Under the pieces are notes generated by a model. The model did no database searches. It saw only the letters and a program-made list of their open reading frames with translations, and was not told where the DNA came from. A stretch of DNA of 58,180 bases from CTSOIL-112 sp049291875 (GTDB taxonomy: Bacteria; Pseudomonadota; Gammaproteobacteria; Burkholderiales; Burkholderiaceae), in contig JBATQE010000027.1 of NCBI GenBank assembly GCA_049291875.1, positions 1-58,180 on the forward strand, in the 5' to 3' direction. Positions 42,045 through 50,316 of the stretch are shown here, piece by piece. Every line of letters begins with the position of its first letter. Position 1 is the first letter of the stretch. A program made the translations under genes and the position numbers.

Positions 42045-43865
42045 ATGATACGCAATACGGCAGTCCGCTTTTCCCAATCCCTGAAACCGATCAGCATCGC
42101 CACGATGTTCGCCTGTGCTGCCATGAGCGCGTAGGCGGCGGACGGTGTGGTGATTATTGGCGACAGTCTGTCCGATGGCGGTTACTACGCCGCGATTGGC
42201 GGACAGCGTTTCACCACCAATCCGGGCAAGACGGCGGCGGAATACATTGCCGAGGATTTGGGCTTTACCACCACACCGTCCAATCAAGGCGGCAGCAACT
42301 ATGCGCAAGGAGGCGCGAAGGTCAATTCAGATTCATTGTCCACTCCGCCGGGCTTCGCACAGCGTCCGATTTCCACGCAGGTGACCGAATTTTTAAGCGC
42401 AAACGCGGGTCAAGCGAGCAATAAAATCATTTTGATTCAAGGCGGTGCGAATGATGCGTTTCAAAATTTAGCCATGTATTCCGGCGGCTACATCACGCAA
42501 GCACAATTGGCCGGTTTGACCCAACAATCCGTGGTGGATTTTGTCACGCAGATAGCGAAGTTGTCGTACCTATCGGGCAGCGAGCAGATCATTGTGCAAA
42601 ATATGCCCAATCTCGGCGTGGCTCCGGCTTTTCAAAGTGCCGGCGCAGCCGCAGCGGCGGGTGCAAGCCAATTGGCACAAGGGTTTAACGCAGGCGTGAG
42701 TCAAGGCTTGGCACAAACCGGCTTGAGCGTGGTTTTGCTCGACAACTACAGCCTGATTTCCGAAGTGGTCGCCAACCCAACGGCGTATGGCTTTACCAAT
42801 GCGACCGGCGTGGCCTGTACCGTCAGCTCGTCCTTGTTCTGTAGCGCCAACACATTGGTTAGCCCCGACGCCGCCAGCACCTACGTGTTCGCCGATGGCG
42901 TGCATCCAACCACTGCGGCGCAAAAACTCAGCGCGCAGTATGCTTTATCCGTACTCAAAGCACCCGCGCAAGTGGGTGTGGTCGGTGCGGCCGCGATGAC
43001 CGCAGGACAACGCTACGCGCAGCGATTGATGACCTACGCGCCGAATGTCGGTGATCAGGTATGGCATGCCTTCGCCGATGCAGGCTACAGCAAAACCGAT
43101 TTTGGCAAGGCCGACAGCAAAAATAAATATTTGCTGGTGGGCGCGGATCGCCGCATCAGCGCGGGCAATGTACATGCCGGTTTGACCTTGGGCTACGATC
43201 GCGCGTCGGGTGATTTGGGCGCAGCGGCGGGCGAATTCAATCTGAAAGAAACCAGTGTGGGCGCATATGTGGGCAAAAAAGCCGATCAGGGCGCCATCAT
43301 GGGCTATGTGCGCTATGGCCGATTGAGTGCAGACATTGATCGCAACATTGCGCTGGGCGCGGCCAATCGAACCGAATCCGGCTCCAGCAAGGGTGCGCAT
43401 TACACCATCGGCGTACAAGGCCATTTGGTTTTGGGTACGTTTGCCAATGGCAAAGTGAAGCATGGACCGGTGGGCGGATTCGCGTATGAAAAAATGCGTT
43501 TGGATGGCTATGACGAGGTGGGCAATACCAGCACCTCGATGAGCTTCGGCGCGCAAAAACGCGAAGGTATGGTTGCCAGCTTGGGCTACCAGTTGCGTGG
43601 CGAATTTGGCAAGGTGAATCCCTATGCGAGCCTGAGCTATGAAGTGGACGCCACCGACGCGGACAACCTCAAAGCACGCCTGAAATCCGCGCCAACCAGC
43701 TTTAGTACGGCTGCACCGAAAAGCGACAATGGCCTGCGCTTGCAACTGGGTGCGCAGATTGATTTGGCCAAAAATGTGAACTTGGTCGTGGGCGCCGAGC
43801 GTACGTTTGGCAAAGACTCGGGGCAGCAAACAGCGCTCAATCTCGGTGTGGATGCACGGTTCTAA
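42045..43865 (+). pseudogene. GDSL esterase autotransporter (EstA type) interrupted by TAG after the signal peptide
   Basis: From the ATG at 42045 (AAGGAG upstream) the frame encodes a signal peptide ending ACAAMSA, then TAG at 42132-42134. It continues in the same frame as AADGVVIIGDSLSDGG to TAA at 43863. The passenger is an SGNH/GDSL hydrolase (GDSLSD, GGANDAF, DGVHPT). The last roughly 270 residues form an autotransporter beta-barrel ending NLGVDARF with terminal Phe, the BAM signal. Without the stop it would be a 606-codon surface esterase like EstA. A GTG at 42147 could start a signal-less form. Either the gene is inactivated by one substitution (CAG to TAG is the simplest) or the stop is suppressed. 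Confidence 0.85.
42132..42134 (+). other. In-frame TAG at the predicted signal-peptide cleavage point
   Basis: It directly follows the codons for AMSA and precedes those for AAD, in frame with both. An A-M-S-A cleavage site with Gln at this position would be a normal Sec signal. Confidence 0.9.
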
Positions 43866-43910
43866 AACGTTTTACAGCGCATATCGCTATTTCAATCAAT
43901 CATCGCGCGT

Positions 43911-43975
43911 GTCATTGCGGGCTTGTCCCGCAATCTCCCTGCAAGCAGATGCCGTGTCCGGCACGGTATAACCTG
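43911..43975. repeat. Inverted single copy of the dispersed palindromic repeat
   Basis: It begins GTCATTGCGGGCTTGTCCCGC and continues through CAATCTCC and GCAAGCAGATGCCG to the GTGTCCGGCAC hairpin. This is the reverse complement of the 83-bp unit at 28545. Confidence 0.85.
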
Positions 43976-44010
43976 CTATAGAGCCGCGATGTTTAACCAA
44001 ATGGCTATAA

Positions 44011-44047
44011 AAAACCTCGCCAACGATGCGGTTGAGCGAGGTTTTTT
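44011..44047. terminator. Bidirectional terminator
   Basis: AAAACCTCGC pairs with GCGAGGTTTT, flanked by T. It separates the autotransporter gene from the convergent MFS gene. Confidence 0.85.
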
Positions 44048-44059
44048 ATAGGTTTTTAC

Positions 44060-45364
44060 TTAGGTGTTCCGTGTGGCGGGTTGGGTTTTCCACGAGCGCC
44101 ATGTGCCATACGCAAACCACGCGTAGCCGAGCAAGTGACACAATGCAATCAGGCCAAATACCGCGCGATACGCATTCGGCTCCATCCACCCAGCCGATTT
44201 CAAACCATCAATCAGCAGACCCATACCCCACTGCCAGAAAAACGCACCAGCAAACAGCAGCAGGTTAAACGCCGTCATCGCGCGCCCCGCCTGATGTGAG
44301 GGTACGGTCAAGCCCAACGCAGGCTGAGCCAGTGAAATCACCGTGGCTAAACTACAAAACAGCGCAATCGCCCACCAACCGGCGTATGAGCCGAGCAGAG
44401 CAATGCCGAACAACACCACAAAACTGGCGGGCAAACCCCACAAAATCAAATGGTCGGCGGAAATCCGCCGCCGCGTCAGTATCGGATTAACCACGCCCCA
44501 CAGCCAAAAAACGACGAGCGTGGTTAGATTGATCCAAAACAGCCCTGTCGCCGCCTGAGACGGCGTGTCGCCCGCCACCCGCGTCATCCACGGTCCCGCC
44601 CACAGCGTTTGGATGGCGAGAACGCCGCCGTAGTTCACAAACGCCAAGGGCGCGAGCCGCCAAAAATACGCATGATGCCAGATGAAGCGATAATCCTCGG
44701 CGAACGAACTTTTCGGTATATTCGCCGTTTTATGATGCCAAACCGGTACACGCCGCCACACGCCGAGCAGTGCTACGGCAAACAGTATCGCCAAGATCAT
44801 AAATACCTTGCGCCAGCCCATCAGCGGCAAAGCCCATTGCACCGGCACGGTCGCGAACAACAGGCCGAACGAGCCTGCCATCAGCATCCACGCATTGCTG
44901 CGCAGTTGTGTCTGCGGCTCAAACCACGTGCGATAGCCGGTCAGCGGCGCCATCAGACACGCACTCACGCCGATACCACCCAAAAAGCGCGCGAACAGCA
45001 AACTCCAAAAACCCTGCGCAAAGGCAAATGCCAGACAGCTTGCCGCCGCCAAGGCCAACAGCACCATCAGCACATCACGCGGCCCGATGCGATCCAGCCA
45101 GCGTCCGAGCGGCAACTGCATGCCCGCGAAACCAAAGAAATACACGCCCGCGAGCAGTCCCAATTGTCCCGCGCTCAGTGACAATTCCTGCGTCAATACC
45201 GGCGCGAGCGTGCCGGTGACGCCGCGCATCATGGTGGAGAGAAAATAGCCAAAGGCCAAAATGGCGAAAATCACAATCGCACGGCTTTGCGGCATTTTAG
45301 TTGCTGACTGGGCTGTTGAGCTGGTCGCTGAATGACCCGTTGAAACGGAGGAAGAAGTATTCAT
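44060..45364 (-). CDS. Major facilitator superfamily transporter
   Basis: Inner-membrane MFS permease, 434 residues from the ATG at 45362-45364, with twelve predicted membrane segments. The loop 2-3 motif is GRWLDRIGPRDVLMVLL and FARFLGGIGVSACLMAPL follows. The start lies 5 nt after the upstream stop, so translation is probably coupled. Residues 1-25 are a Ser/Thr-rich cytoplasmic leader. Substrate unknown; the partners (a DUF2804 and a Dabb protein) do not define one. Confidence 0.88.
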   Translation of the reverse strand: MNTSSSVSTGHSATSSTAQSATKMPQSRAIVIFAILAFGYFLSTMMRGVTGTLAPVLTQELSLSAGQLGLLAGVYFFGFAGMQLPLGRWLDRIGPRDVLMVLLALAAASCLAFAFAQGFWSLLFARFLGGIGVSACLMAPLTGYRTWFEPQTQLRSNAWMLMAGSFGLLFATVPVQWALPLMGWRKVFMILAILFAVALLGVWRRVPVWHHKTANIPKSSFAEDYRFIWHHAYFWRLAPLAFVNYGGVLAIQTLWAGPWMTRVAGDTPSQAATGLFWINLTTLVVFWLWGVVNPILTRRRISADHLILWGLPASFVVLFGIALLGSYAGWWAIALFCSLATVISLAQPALGLTVPSHQAGRAMTAFNLLLFAGAFFWQWGMGLLIDGLKSAGWMEPNAYRAVFGLIALCHLLGYAWFAYGTWRSWKTQPATRNT

Positions 45365-45368
45365 AAAT

Positions 45369-46454
45369 TTACCAAAGTGCCCGATGACGCTCCACCACGC
45401 CGATGCCGGTGAGCGTGTGCTCACTGCCATCGTCATCGCGCCAAACGCCGCGAAATGCACCAAATGGCTGGGTGAAGTCGCTGGCTAAAAGCCCGAGGTT
45501 AATGCGCTCGCTGCGCGCACCTTCGGGCGTGAACTGCATGCGCAGACGATCGTCTGCGGTGCGAATCTGCCACGTCTGCGCCGTATCCGTTGGCAGATCA
45601 TCAAAAATGGCTTGTGGCAGGGCGATTACGTTGGTTTGAGCGCCATCCTTTGAGCCTTCTCTTGTACCCTCGGCAGCACCAATCCACACCGCGTTTTCCA
45701 AACCATTCATGGTTTGCGCGACCAGATTGCCCGACAGCGTGCGCCCGTCGTCGAGTTGGCCGATCCAGCTCGCCCATTGCCACAGCGTCGCGCGCGGCGG
45801 ATAACCGAGCGTGAAATCAAATACGCCGCGCACATCGGTCAGCTCGTGTGTCTCATTGTGCATGCGCAGACGCAAATTCGCCACAGCGCCGGTTAATTTG
45901 TGCGTGTAGTGAAACGGGCGCGATGGCTGCCCGCGATGTGATGCGCTCGGCGCATTGTTCAGCGCGCTGATGCTGGTGCGATTATCGTGTAGTTCAAACG
46001 ACACATCCCAATCAGGGTGTGTGAACTGAAAATGCCAGCCGGATGGATCGGTCAACGGCTGAATGCGCCATGACTGTTTGCCTTGCGTGAACGCCCAAAC
46101 GCCGTTCGGTGACGGCTGAAAATCCGCAGCAAACGCCAGCGGACGTAGGCTGCTGTATTCCATCATGCGGCGACTTTGTCGGTCAAACACATAGACAAAA
46201 GCGCTACCGAGTAAGCCCGCATCCGCAATCGCGCAACCGACAATCCAGCGCTCGCTAAATACCGCGCCGTAGAGCCAGCCCTTGCGTTGCAGGCGACGCG
46301 GTGAGCGCAGGCCGCAATTCGCATCCCAATGCGCGGTGGACAGATCGCCAATCGGCGCGTCAAAACGACCGGCGGGTATGGCATGTGTGATACTATTTTT
46401 CGTGGTGGTGAGCGACGCAGGCGCAGCAGAAAAACCGTGATAGTGAATGGGCAT
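45369..46454 (-). CDS. DUF2804 family protein
   Basis: The 361-residue product resembles the DUF2804 family, with the motifs WDANCGLRSPRRLQRKGWLYGAV, HYTHKLTGAVANLRL and the C-terminal FGAFRGVWRDDDGSEHTL. No biochemical function is known to me. No signal peptide or membrane helix is evident, and the composition suggests a beta-rich soluble protein. It lies 12 nt after the Dabb gene and 4 nt before the MFS start, in one operon. Confidence 0.75.
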   Translation of the reverse strand: MPIHYHGFSAAPASLTTTKNSITHAIPAGRFDAPIGDLSTAHWDANCGLRSPRRLQRKGWLYGAVFSERWIVGCAIADAGLLGSAFVYVFDRQSRRMMEYSSLRPLAFAADFQPSPNGVWAFTQGKQSWRIQPLTDPSGWHFQFTHPDWDVSFELHDNRTSISALNNAPSASHRGQPSRPFHYTHKLTGAVANLRLRMHNETHELTDVRGVFDFTLGYPPRATLWQWASWIGQLDDGRTLSGNLVAQTMNGLENAVWIGAAEGTREGSKDGAQTNVIALPQAIFDDLPTDTAQTWQIRTADDRLRMQFTPEGARSERINLGLLASDFTQPFGAFRGVWRDDDGSEHTLTGIGVVERHRALW

Positions 46455-46466
46455 GATGGCGATGGT

Positions 46467-46769
46467 TTAAATTTCGTAATCAACCAAATGCCGTGCGCTC
46501 ACCACCTCCTTGATGAACGCCACGACCGCCTGATGTGCCGGATGTGCCTGATACGCCGCCAAGGCCGCGCGGTCGGTGAATTCGGAGTACAGCACCACAT
46601 CCGCGCTCGCCTCGGTGGCGGAGAAATCAATGCCGACTTCGATCGCCAGCACGCCGTCTATTTGATCGCGTAGGGCTTCGAGTTTGGATTTCATCAGCTG
46701 CGCGTTGGTCGCCTTGTCATTGCCTTCGGCGTGGTCTTTGAGTCGCCACATCACGATGTGTTTGATCAT
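46467..46769 (-). CDS. Dabb family stress-responsive alpha/beta-barrel protein
   Basis: Short protein of 100 residues with the Dabb pattern: N-terminal MIKHIVMWRLKD, central DVVLYSEFTDRAALAAYQAHPAH and C-terminal RHLVDYEI. Dabb proteins form dimeric ferredoxin-like barrels; related folds include polyketide cyclases and stress proteins, and the role here is unknown. It is the first gene of the Dabb, DUF2804, MFS operon. Confidence 0.88.
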   Translation of the reverse strand: MIKHIVMWRLKDHAEGNDKATNAQLMKSKLEALRDQIDGVLAIEVGIDFSATEASADVVLYSEFTDRAALAAYQAHPAHQAVVAFIKEVVSARHLVDYEI

Positions 46770-46961
46770 TTTTTGCCCTATGGATAGAGTTTTGAGTGAA
46801 CGGTCACTATAGGATAATTGTGGGTAAAAGTAAATCGCCGTTGGCGATCATTCGCCCCATTGGAAGAGCAGGTCGGGCATTCGTGTCCGATAGAGGGTCG
46901 TAATGTGTTGACACATATTAGTTATGCCATTTCTATTCATGAAACCGCTAAAATAGCGCCT

Positions 46962-47897
46962 ATGAATATACCCGCTCCCCGCTTTTCTTCGCCACTGCCT
47001 TTGCGCGACGGTGTCAAACCGAGCTATCTGTGTCTGCCGCATGATGCGCGCTATATCGGCCAGCCGTTATTGAATTTTTTGTGCGAGCGCTTTCCTTTTG
47101 TGGACGAATCGGGCTGGCGCGCACGGTTGAACAGTGGTTTTGTGGTCGCGGCGGATGGTGCGGTGTTATCTGAAACCACGCCGTACCGCGCGGGTGAAAC
47201 GATCTACTACTACCGCGAAATCAGTCGCGAGGACGAGCCGCGTATACCGTTTGACGAAGTGATTTTGCACGTCGATGAGCATTTGATCGTGGTCGATAAA
47301 CCGCATTTCTTGCCCGTGATTCCGAGCGGACGATTTTTGCGCGAAACCCTGCTCACACGACTGCGTCTGCGTCCCGAATTGCAACACCTCAACGTCTCCG
47401 ACATCACGCCGATTCACCGCCTTGACAAAGACACCGCAGGCGTCATGCTGCTCTCGCACAACCGCGCCACGCGCGGCGCGTATCAAAGCCTATTTCAATC
47501 GCGTGCCGTGACCAAAGTCTACGAAGCCATTGCGCCCACCCGAACCGATTTAGACTACCCGCTGCGCATCGCCTCGCGTCTGGTACGTGGTGAACAGTTT
47601 TACCTCACGCAGGAAGTCGAGGGCGAGCCGAATGCTTTTACCACCATCGAACTGATCGAAAATCGCGGCGCATACAGCCTGTACCGTCTGTATCCCGAAA
47701 CTGGCAAAAAACACCAACTGCGCGTGCATATGCTCAGTCTCGGTATGCCGCTGCTCAATGACGGCCTGTATCCTGTACCCACGCCGATGGATGTGGTGGA
47801 CTATGAAAAACCGCTCAAACTACTCGCGCGGCGGATTGAGTTTGTTGATCCGACCACGGGTGAAAACAGGTGGTTTGAGAGTGGGTTGAGTTTGTAA
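46962..47897 (+). CDS. RluA-family RNA pseudouridine synthase
   Basis: Modifies uridine to pseudouridine in rRNA or tRNA; the target is not decidable. It is 311 residues from the ATG at 46962. The catalytic Asp is in IHRLDKDTAGVML (about Asp155), and the conserved YYYREISREDEPRIPFDEVI precedes the core. GKKHQLRVHMLSLGMPLLND marks the C-terminal half. The N terminus resembles a degenerate S4-like segment (WRARLNSGFVVAADGAV). A TAAAAT 8 nt upstream of the ATG suggests a very short or absent leader. It is monocistronic. Confidence 0.9.
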   Translation: MNIPAPRFSSPLPLRDGVKPSYLCLPHDARYIGQPLLNFLCERFPFVDESGWRARLNSGFVVAADGAVLSETTPYRAGETIYYYREISREDEPRIPFDEVILHVDEHLIVVDKPHFLPVIPSGRFLRETLLTRLRLRPELQHLNVSDITPIHRLDKDTAGVMLLSHNRATRGAYQSLFQSRAVTKVYEAIAPTRTDLDYPLRIASRLVRGEQFYLTQEVEGEPNAFTTIELIENRGAYSLYRLYPETGKKHQLRVHMLSLGMPLLNDGLYPVPTPMDVVDYEKPLKLLARRIEFVDPTTGENRWFESGLSL

Positions 47898-47973
47898 TTA
47901 TTCGAAGCCAAGGGCGGGTTAGGGGTAACATGCTCACACACATACGATGAATCTACTCAAGCCTTATCCAAGC

Positions 47974-49209
47974 TTATTGTGAATCCACCCATTTTTTGTA
48001 GCGCATGGCTAAATATTTGTCGCGGATTTGCCCGCTCACCAGCGTCCAGATCGGATTGAGCGCCGCACCGGCTGGTTTACCTTTGCCCAGACGGTGTAAA
48101 TGGCGTTGCGCAAGGATTAATTGAGCCAAACCGCGCAGGGTTTTGTCTTTAAAGCTCAGGTTGATGGCTTTGCCGTCTATGGCGTTGCCGTTTTTCCATT
48201 CATTGGGCAGATTCGGGTTCAATGCCAAGGCTGTGGCGATGCCGGCCACCGCAATGCCTTCTTCCAACACGGCTTCGGCCACCGCCAAACGGCGGATGCC
48301 GCCGGTGGTCATCAAGGGCATTTGGGCGACTTTGGCGATTTGGGCGGCAAACTCCAGAAAATAGGCTTCACGCGCCAAAGTGCGGTTGTCTTTGGCTTCG
48401 CCGCTGAACAATGCCGGTGATTCGTAGCTGCCGCCGGATAGCTCGACCAAATCCACCGCCGTGCCGTTTAACATTTCTACCACCGCCAGCGCATCACTCT
48501 CGTCAAACCCGCCGCGCTGAAAATCCGCCGAATTGATTTTGACCGCCACGGAAAAAGCGGGCGATACGGCGGCACGCACGGCAGCGATGGTTTCCAGTAA
48601 AAAGCGGGCGCGGTTTTCAATGCTGCCACCCCAGCGGTCGGTGCGCTGATTGGAAAGCGGCGATAAGAACTGGCTGATCAAATAGCCGTGGGCAGCGTGA
48701 ATCTGCACACCGTCAAAACCGGCGCGTTCGGCGGCCTGTGCGGTTTCGGCAAAGCGGGTGATGGTGTCCAGAATGTCTTGTTCGGTCATAGCGCGCGGTG
48801 TCACAAATAATTTGGAATGCTTGCCCAGTTCCAAACCGATGGCAGAGGGGGCAAAGGTGTTTTTACCCAGCCCTGCCATTGCTTGCCGACCGGGATGGTT
48901 GATCTGCATCCACACCTGCGCCCCTTTGGATTTCGCGGCCTTTGCCCAAGCTTGAAAGGGCGCGATCGGGCTATTTTGGGTCAAAACCACATCGCCGGCG
49001 GTGCTCACGCCATTCGCATCCACCATCACGTTGCCGGTAATGATCAAACCAGCGCCGCCGTCGGCAAAACGTTGGTAAAGCCGCGCAAAACGTTCGTCTG
49101 GCAATTGGCCTTGTGCGGCCATGTTTTCGGCCATGGCTGATTTGCCGATGCGATTGGGTAAAGTGCTGCCGTTGGGCAGGGTGAGTGGGGCAAATAATGC
49201 TGAATTCAT
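47974..49209 (-). CDS. NADH:flavin oxidoreductase, old yellow enzyme family
   Basis: FMN-dependent TIM-barrel ene-reductase, 411 residues. It starts FAPLTLPNGSTLPNRIGKSAMAE, followed by WMQINHPGRQAM. The substrate-binding pair and core motif lie in IHAAHGYLISQFLSPLSN, and RTDRWGGSIENRARFLLE is the family signature. Likely reduces an electrophilic alkene or quinone with NAD(P)H. It is divergent from an HxlR-type regulator with inverted repeats in between, the usual arrangement for a quinone- or aldehyde-induced reductase. Confidence 0.94.
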   Translation of the reverse strand: MNSALFAPLTLPNGSTLPNRIGKSAMAENMAAQGQLPDERFARLYQRFADGGAGLIITGNVMVDANGVSTAGDVVLTQNSPIAPFQAWAKAAKSKGAQVWMQINHPGRQAMAGLGKNTFAPSAIGLELGKHSKLFVTPRAMTEQDILDTITRFAETAQAAERAGFDGVQIHAAHGYLISQFLSPLSNQRTDRWGGSIENRARFLLETIAAVRAAVSPAFSVAVKINSADFQRGGFDESDALAVVEMLNGTAVDLVELSGGSYESPALFSGEAKDNRTLAREAYFLEFAAQIAKVAQMPLMTTGGIRRLAVAEAVLEEGIAVAGIATALALNPNLPNEWKNGNAIDGKAINLSFKDKTLRGLAQLILAQRHLHRLGKGKPAGAALNPIWTLVSGQIRDKYLAMRYKKWVDSQ

Positions 49210-49221
49210 GTTGGTTTCCTT

Positions 49222-49292
49222 GTTAGTATCAATTCGATAGTTTCTATAGTAAAATAGTTGACGAGGTAAGTCAATACTTTTTTGATACTAAC
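49222..49292. promoter_or_regulatory. Operator region between the OYE gene and the HxlR regulator
   Basis: A perfect 11-bp inverted pair GTTAGTATCAA (49222-49232) and TTGATACTAAC (49282-49292) flanks a smaller palindrome TTGAC-N7-GTCAA (49258-49274). Both arms lie close to the two divergent starts, fitting binding by a dimeric HxlR protein that represses both genes. Confidence 0.7.
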
Positions 49293-49305
49293 TTGAGGGT
49301 TTTTG

Positions 49306-49737
49306 ATGGAATCGACTGAACACTTTAACCGCTGTCCGATTTTCCGCAGCCTGCCTGTGCTGGGTGATGCTTGGAATTTATTGATTTTGCGCGAAGTATT
49401 TACGGGCGTTAGCCGTTTTGACGGCTTTAGAAAAAATCTGGGCATTGCCCCCACCATGCTGACCAAACGGCTCAATCTGTTGATCGAAGAAGGGTTGTTG
49501 GAAAAACACCGTTACAGCGAACATCCGCCACGGGACGAATACCGGCTGACCGAGGCGGGGCGTGACACCCTGCCCCTATTATTGCTGCTGCGCGAATGGG
49601 GCAAAAAGCATCGCGGCGAGCAAACGGTTGATCGTTTGCTGGATGCGCAAACCGGCAAAGAAATTCAACCGCTGTTGATTGATGCGGTCAGCGGCGTGGC
49701 GATTAGCGAGCGGGAGATGGTGCGGGAGATGGTGTAA
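49306..49737 (+). CDS. HxlR-family winged-helix transcriptional regulator
   Basis: A 143-residue DNA-binding protein. The HxlR core spans about residues 8-100: NRCPIFRSLPVLGDAWNLLI, RFDGFRKNLGIAPTMLTKRL and the wing DEYRLTEAG. The Cys at the start (RCPIF) is the residue that senses electrophiles or oxidants in relatives such as HypR, YodB or QorR. ATG 49306 has GAGGG upstream. It is divergent from the OYE gene and probably its repressor. Confidence 0.92.
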   Translation: MESTEHFNRCPIFRSLPVLGDAWNLLILREVFTGVSRFDGFRKNLGIAPTMLTKRLNLLIEEGLLEKHRYSEHPPRDEYRLTEAGRDTLPLLLLLREWGKKHRGEQTVDRLLDAQTGKEIQPLLIDAVSGVAISEREMVREMV

Positions 49738-49771
49738 TGCCACCCAAAATGCAGCGAAGCGGCATGGTTCA

Positions 49772-50140
49772 TTATGAGGAATGGGTATTTTCTAATTGCA
49801 CCCGAACGGCTTTGGGCAAACCGTTATAAATCAAATCATACGAATGCGTGACCCATTCACGCGCCCGTTCATCGTCCAATTCGTCGCTCAATCGCACCGT
49901 ATTCCAATGTCGTTTGTTCATGTGGTAGCCCGCAGTGACGAACTCGGGATAGGTGTCGCGTAGGGATAGGGCTTGGTTGGGTTCGCATTTGAGATTCAGG
50001 CACATGGGTTCTTCGGTCCATGCGAGCAGGGCGAAGATTTTACCTACCAGCCGATAGGTGAGCACTTCGGGGCCAAACGGTGCGTCTTCGGTCGCGGCGG
50101 GAAAGCTCATCAGGTAGCTGCGCCAATCATCCAGCGTCAT
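49772..50140 (-). CDS. MmcQ/YjbR family DNA-binding-fold protein
   Basis: The 122-residue protein has the YjbR/CyaY-like fold signatures EDAPFGPEVLTYRLVGKIFALL and GYHMNKRHWNTVRL near the C-terminal half. Function of the family is not established. Its ATG overlaps the ccoS stop by 4 nt (ATGA), so it is translated in the ccoI-ccoS operon, which is an unusual partnership. Confidence 0.9.
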   Translation of the reverse strand: MTLDDWRSYLMSFPAATEDAPFGPEVLTYRLVGKIFALLAWTEEPMCLNLKCEPNQALSLRDTYPEFVTAGYHMNKRHWNTVRLSDELDDERAREWVTHSYDLIYNGLPKAVRVQLENTHSS

Positions 50141-50310
50141 TTTGGTTTCTCGCTGCTGTCGAGATGAACGCTGTCGTCGTCGTGCAGGATTTCGTCGCCG
50201 TATCGTTCGACGTCTTCAAATTGACCTCGATCCACCGCCCACCAAATGAAGTAGATGATGGCAAACACGAGCAGGAGACTGAGCGGGATGAGCAGAAATA
50301 GGATGTCCAT
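50137..50310 (-). CDS. ccoS: cbb3-type oxidase assembly protein CcoS
   Basis: A 57-residue protein beginning MDILFLLIPLSLLLVFAI with a single membrane helix (residues 3-24), then WWAVDRGQFEDVERYGDEIL and a short acidic tail ending SSEKPK. This is the CcoS pattern, where the GQF(D/E)D region after the helix is conserved. CcoS is needed for heme and copper maturation of CcoN in Rhodobacter. It starts 7 nt after the end of ccoI, so the order is ccoI-ccoS. Too short to be found by simple length cut-offs. Confidence 0.95.
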   Translation of the reverse strand: MDILFLLIPLSLLLVFAIIYFIWWAVDRGQFEDVERYGDEILHDDDSVHLDSSEKPK

Positions 50311-50316
50311 AGGCGC

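Noticed and set aside
42945..43829. 294-codon minus-strand frame inside the autotransporter barrel
   Set aside because: Antisense shadow of a clear beta-barrel; no start signal or family resemblance.
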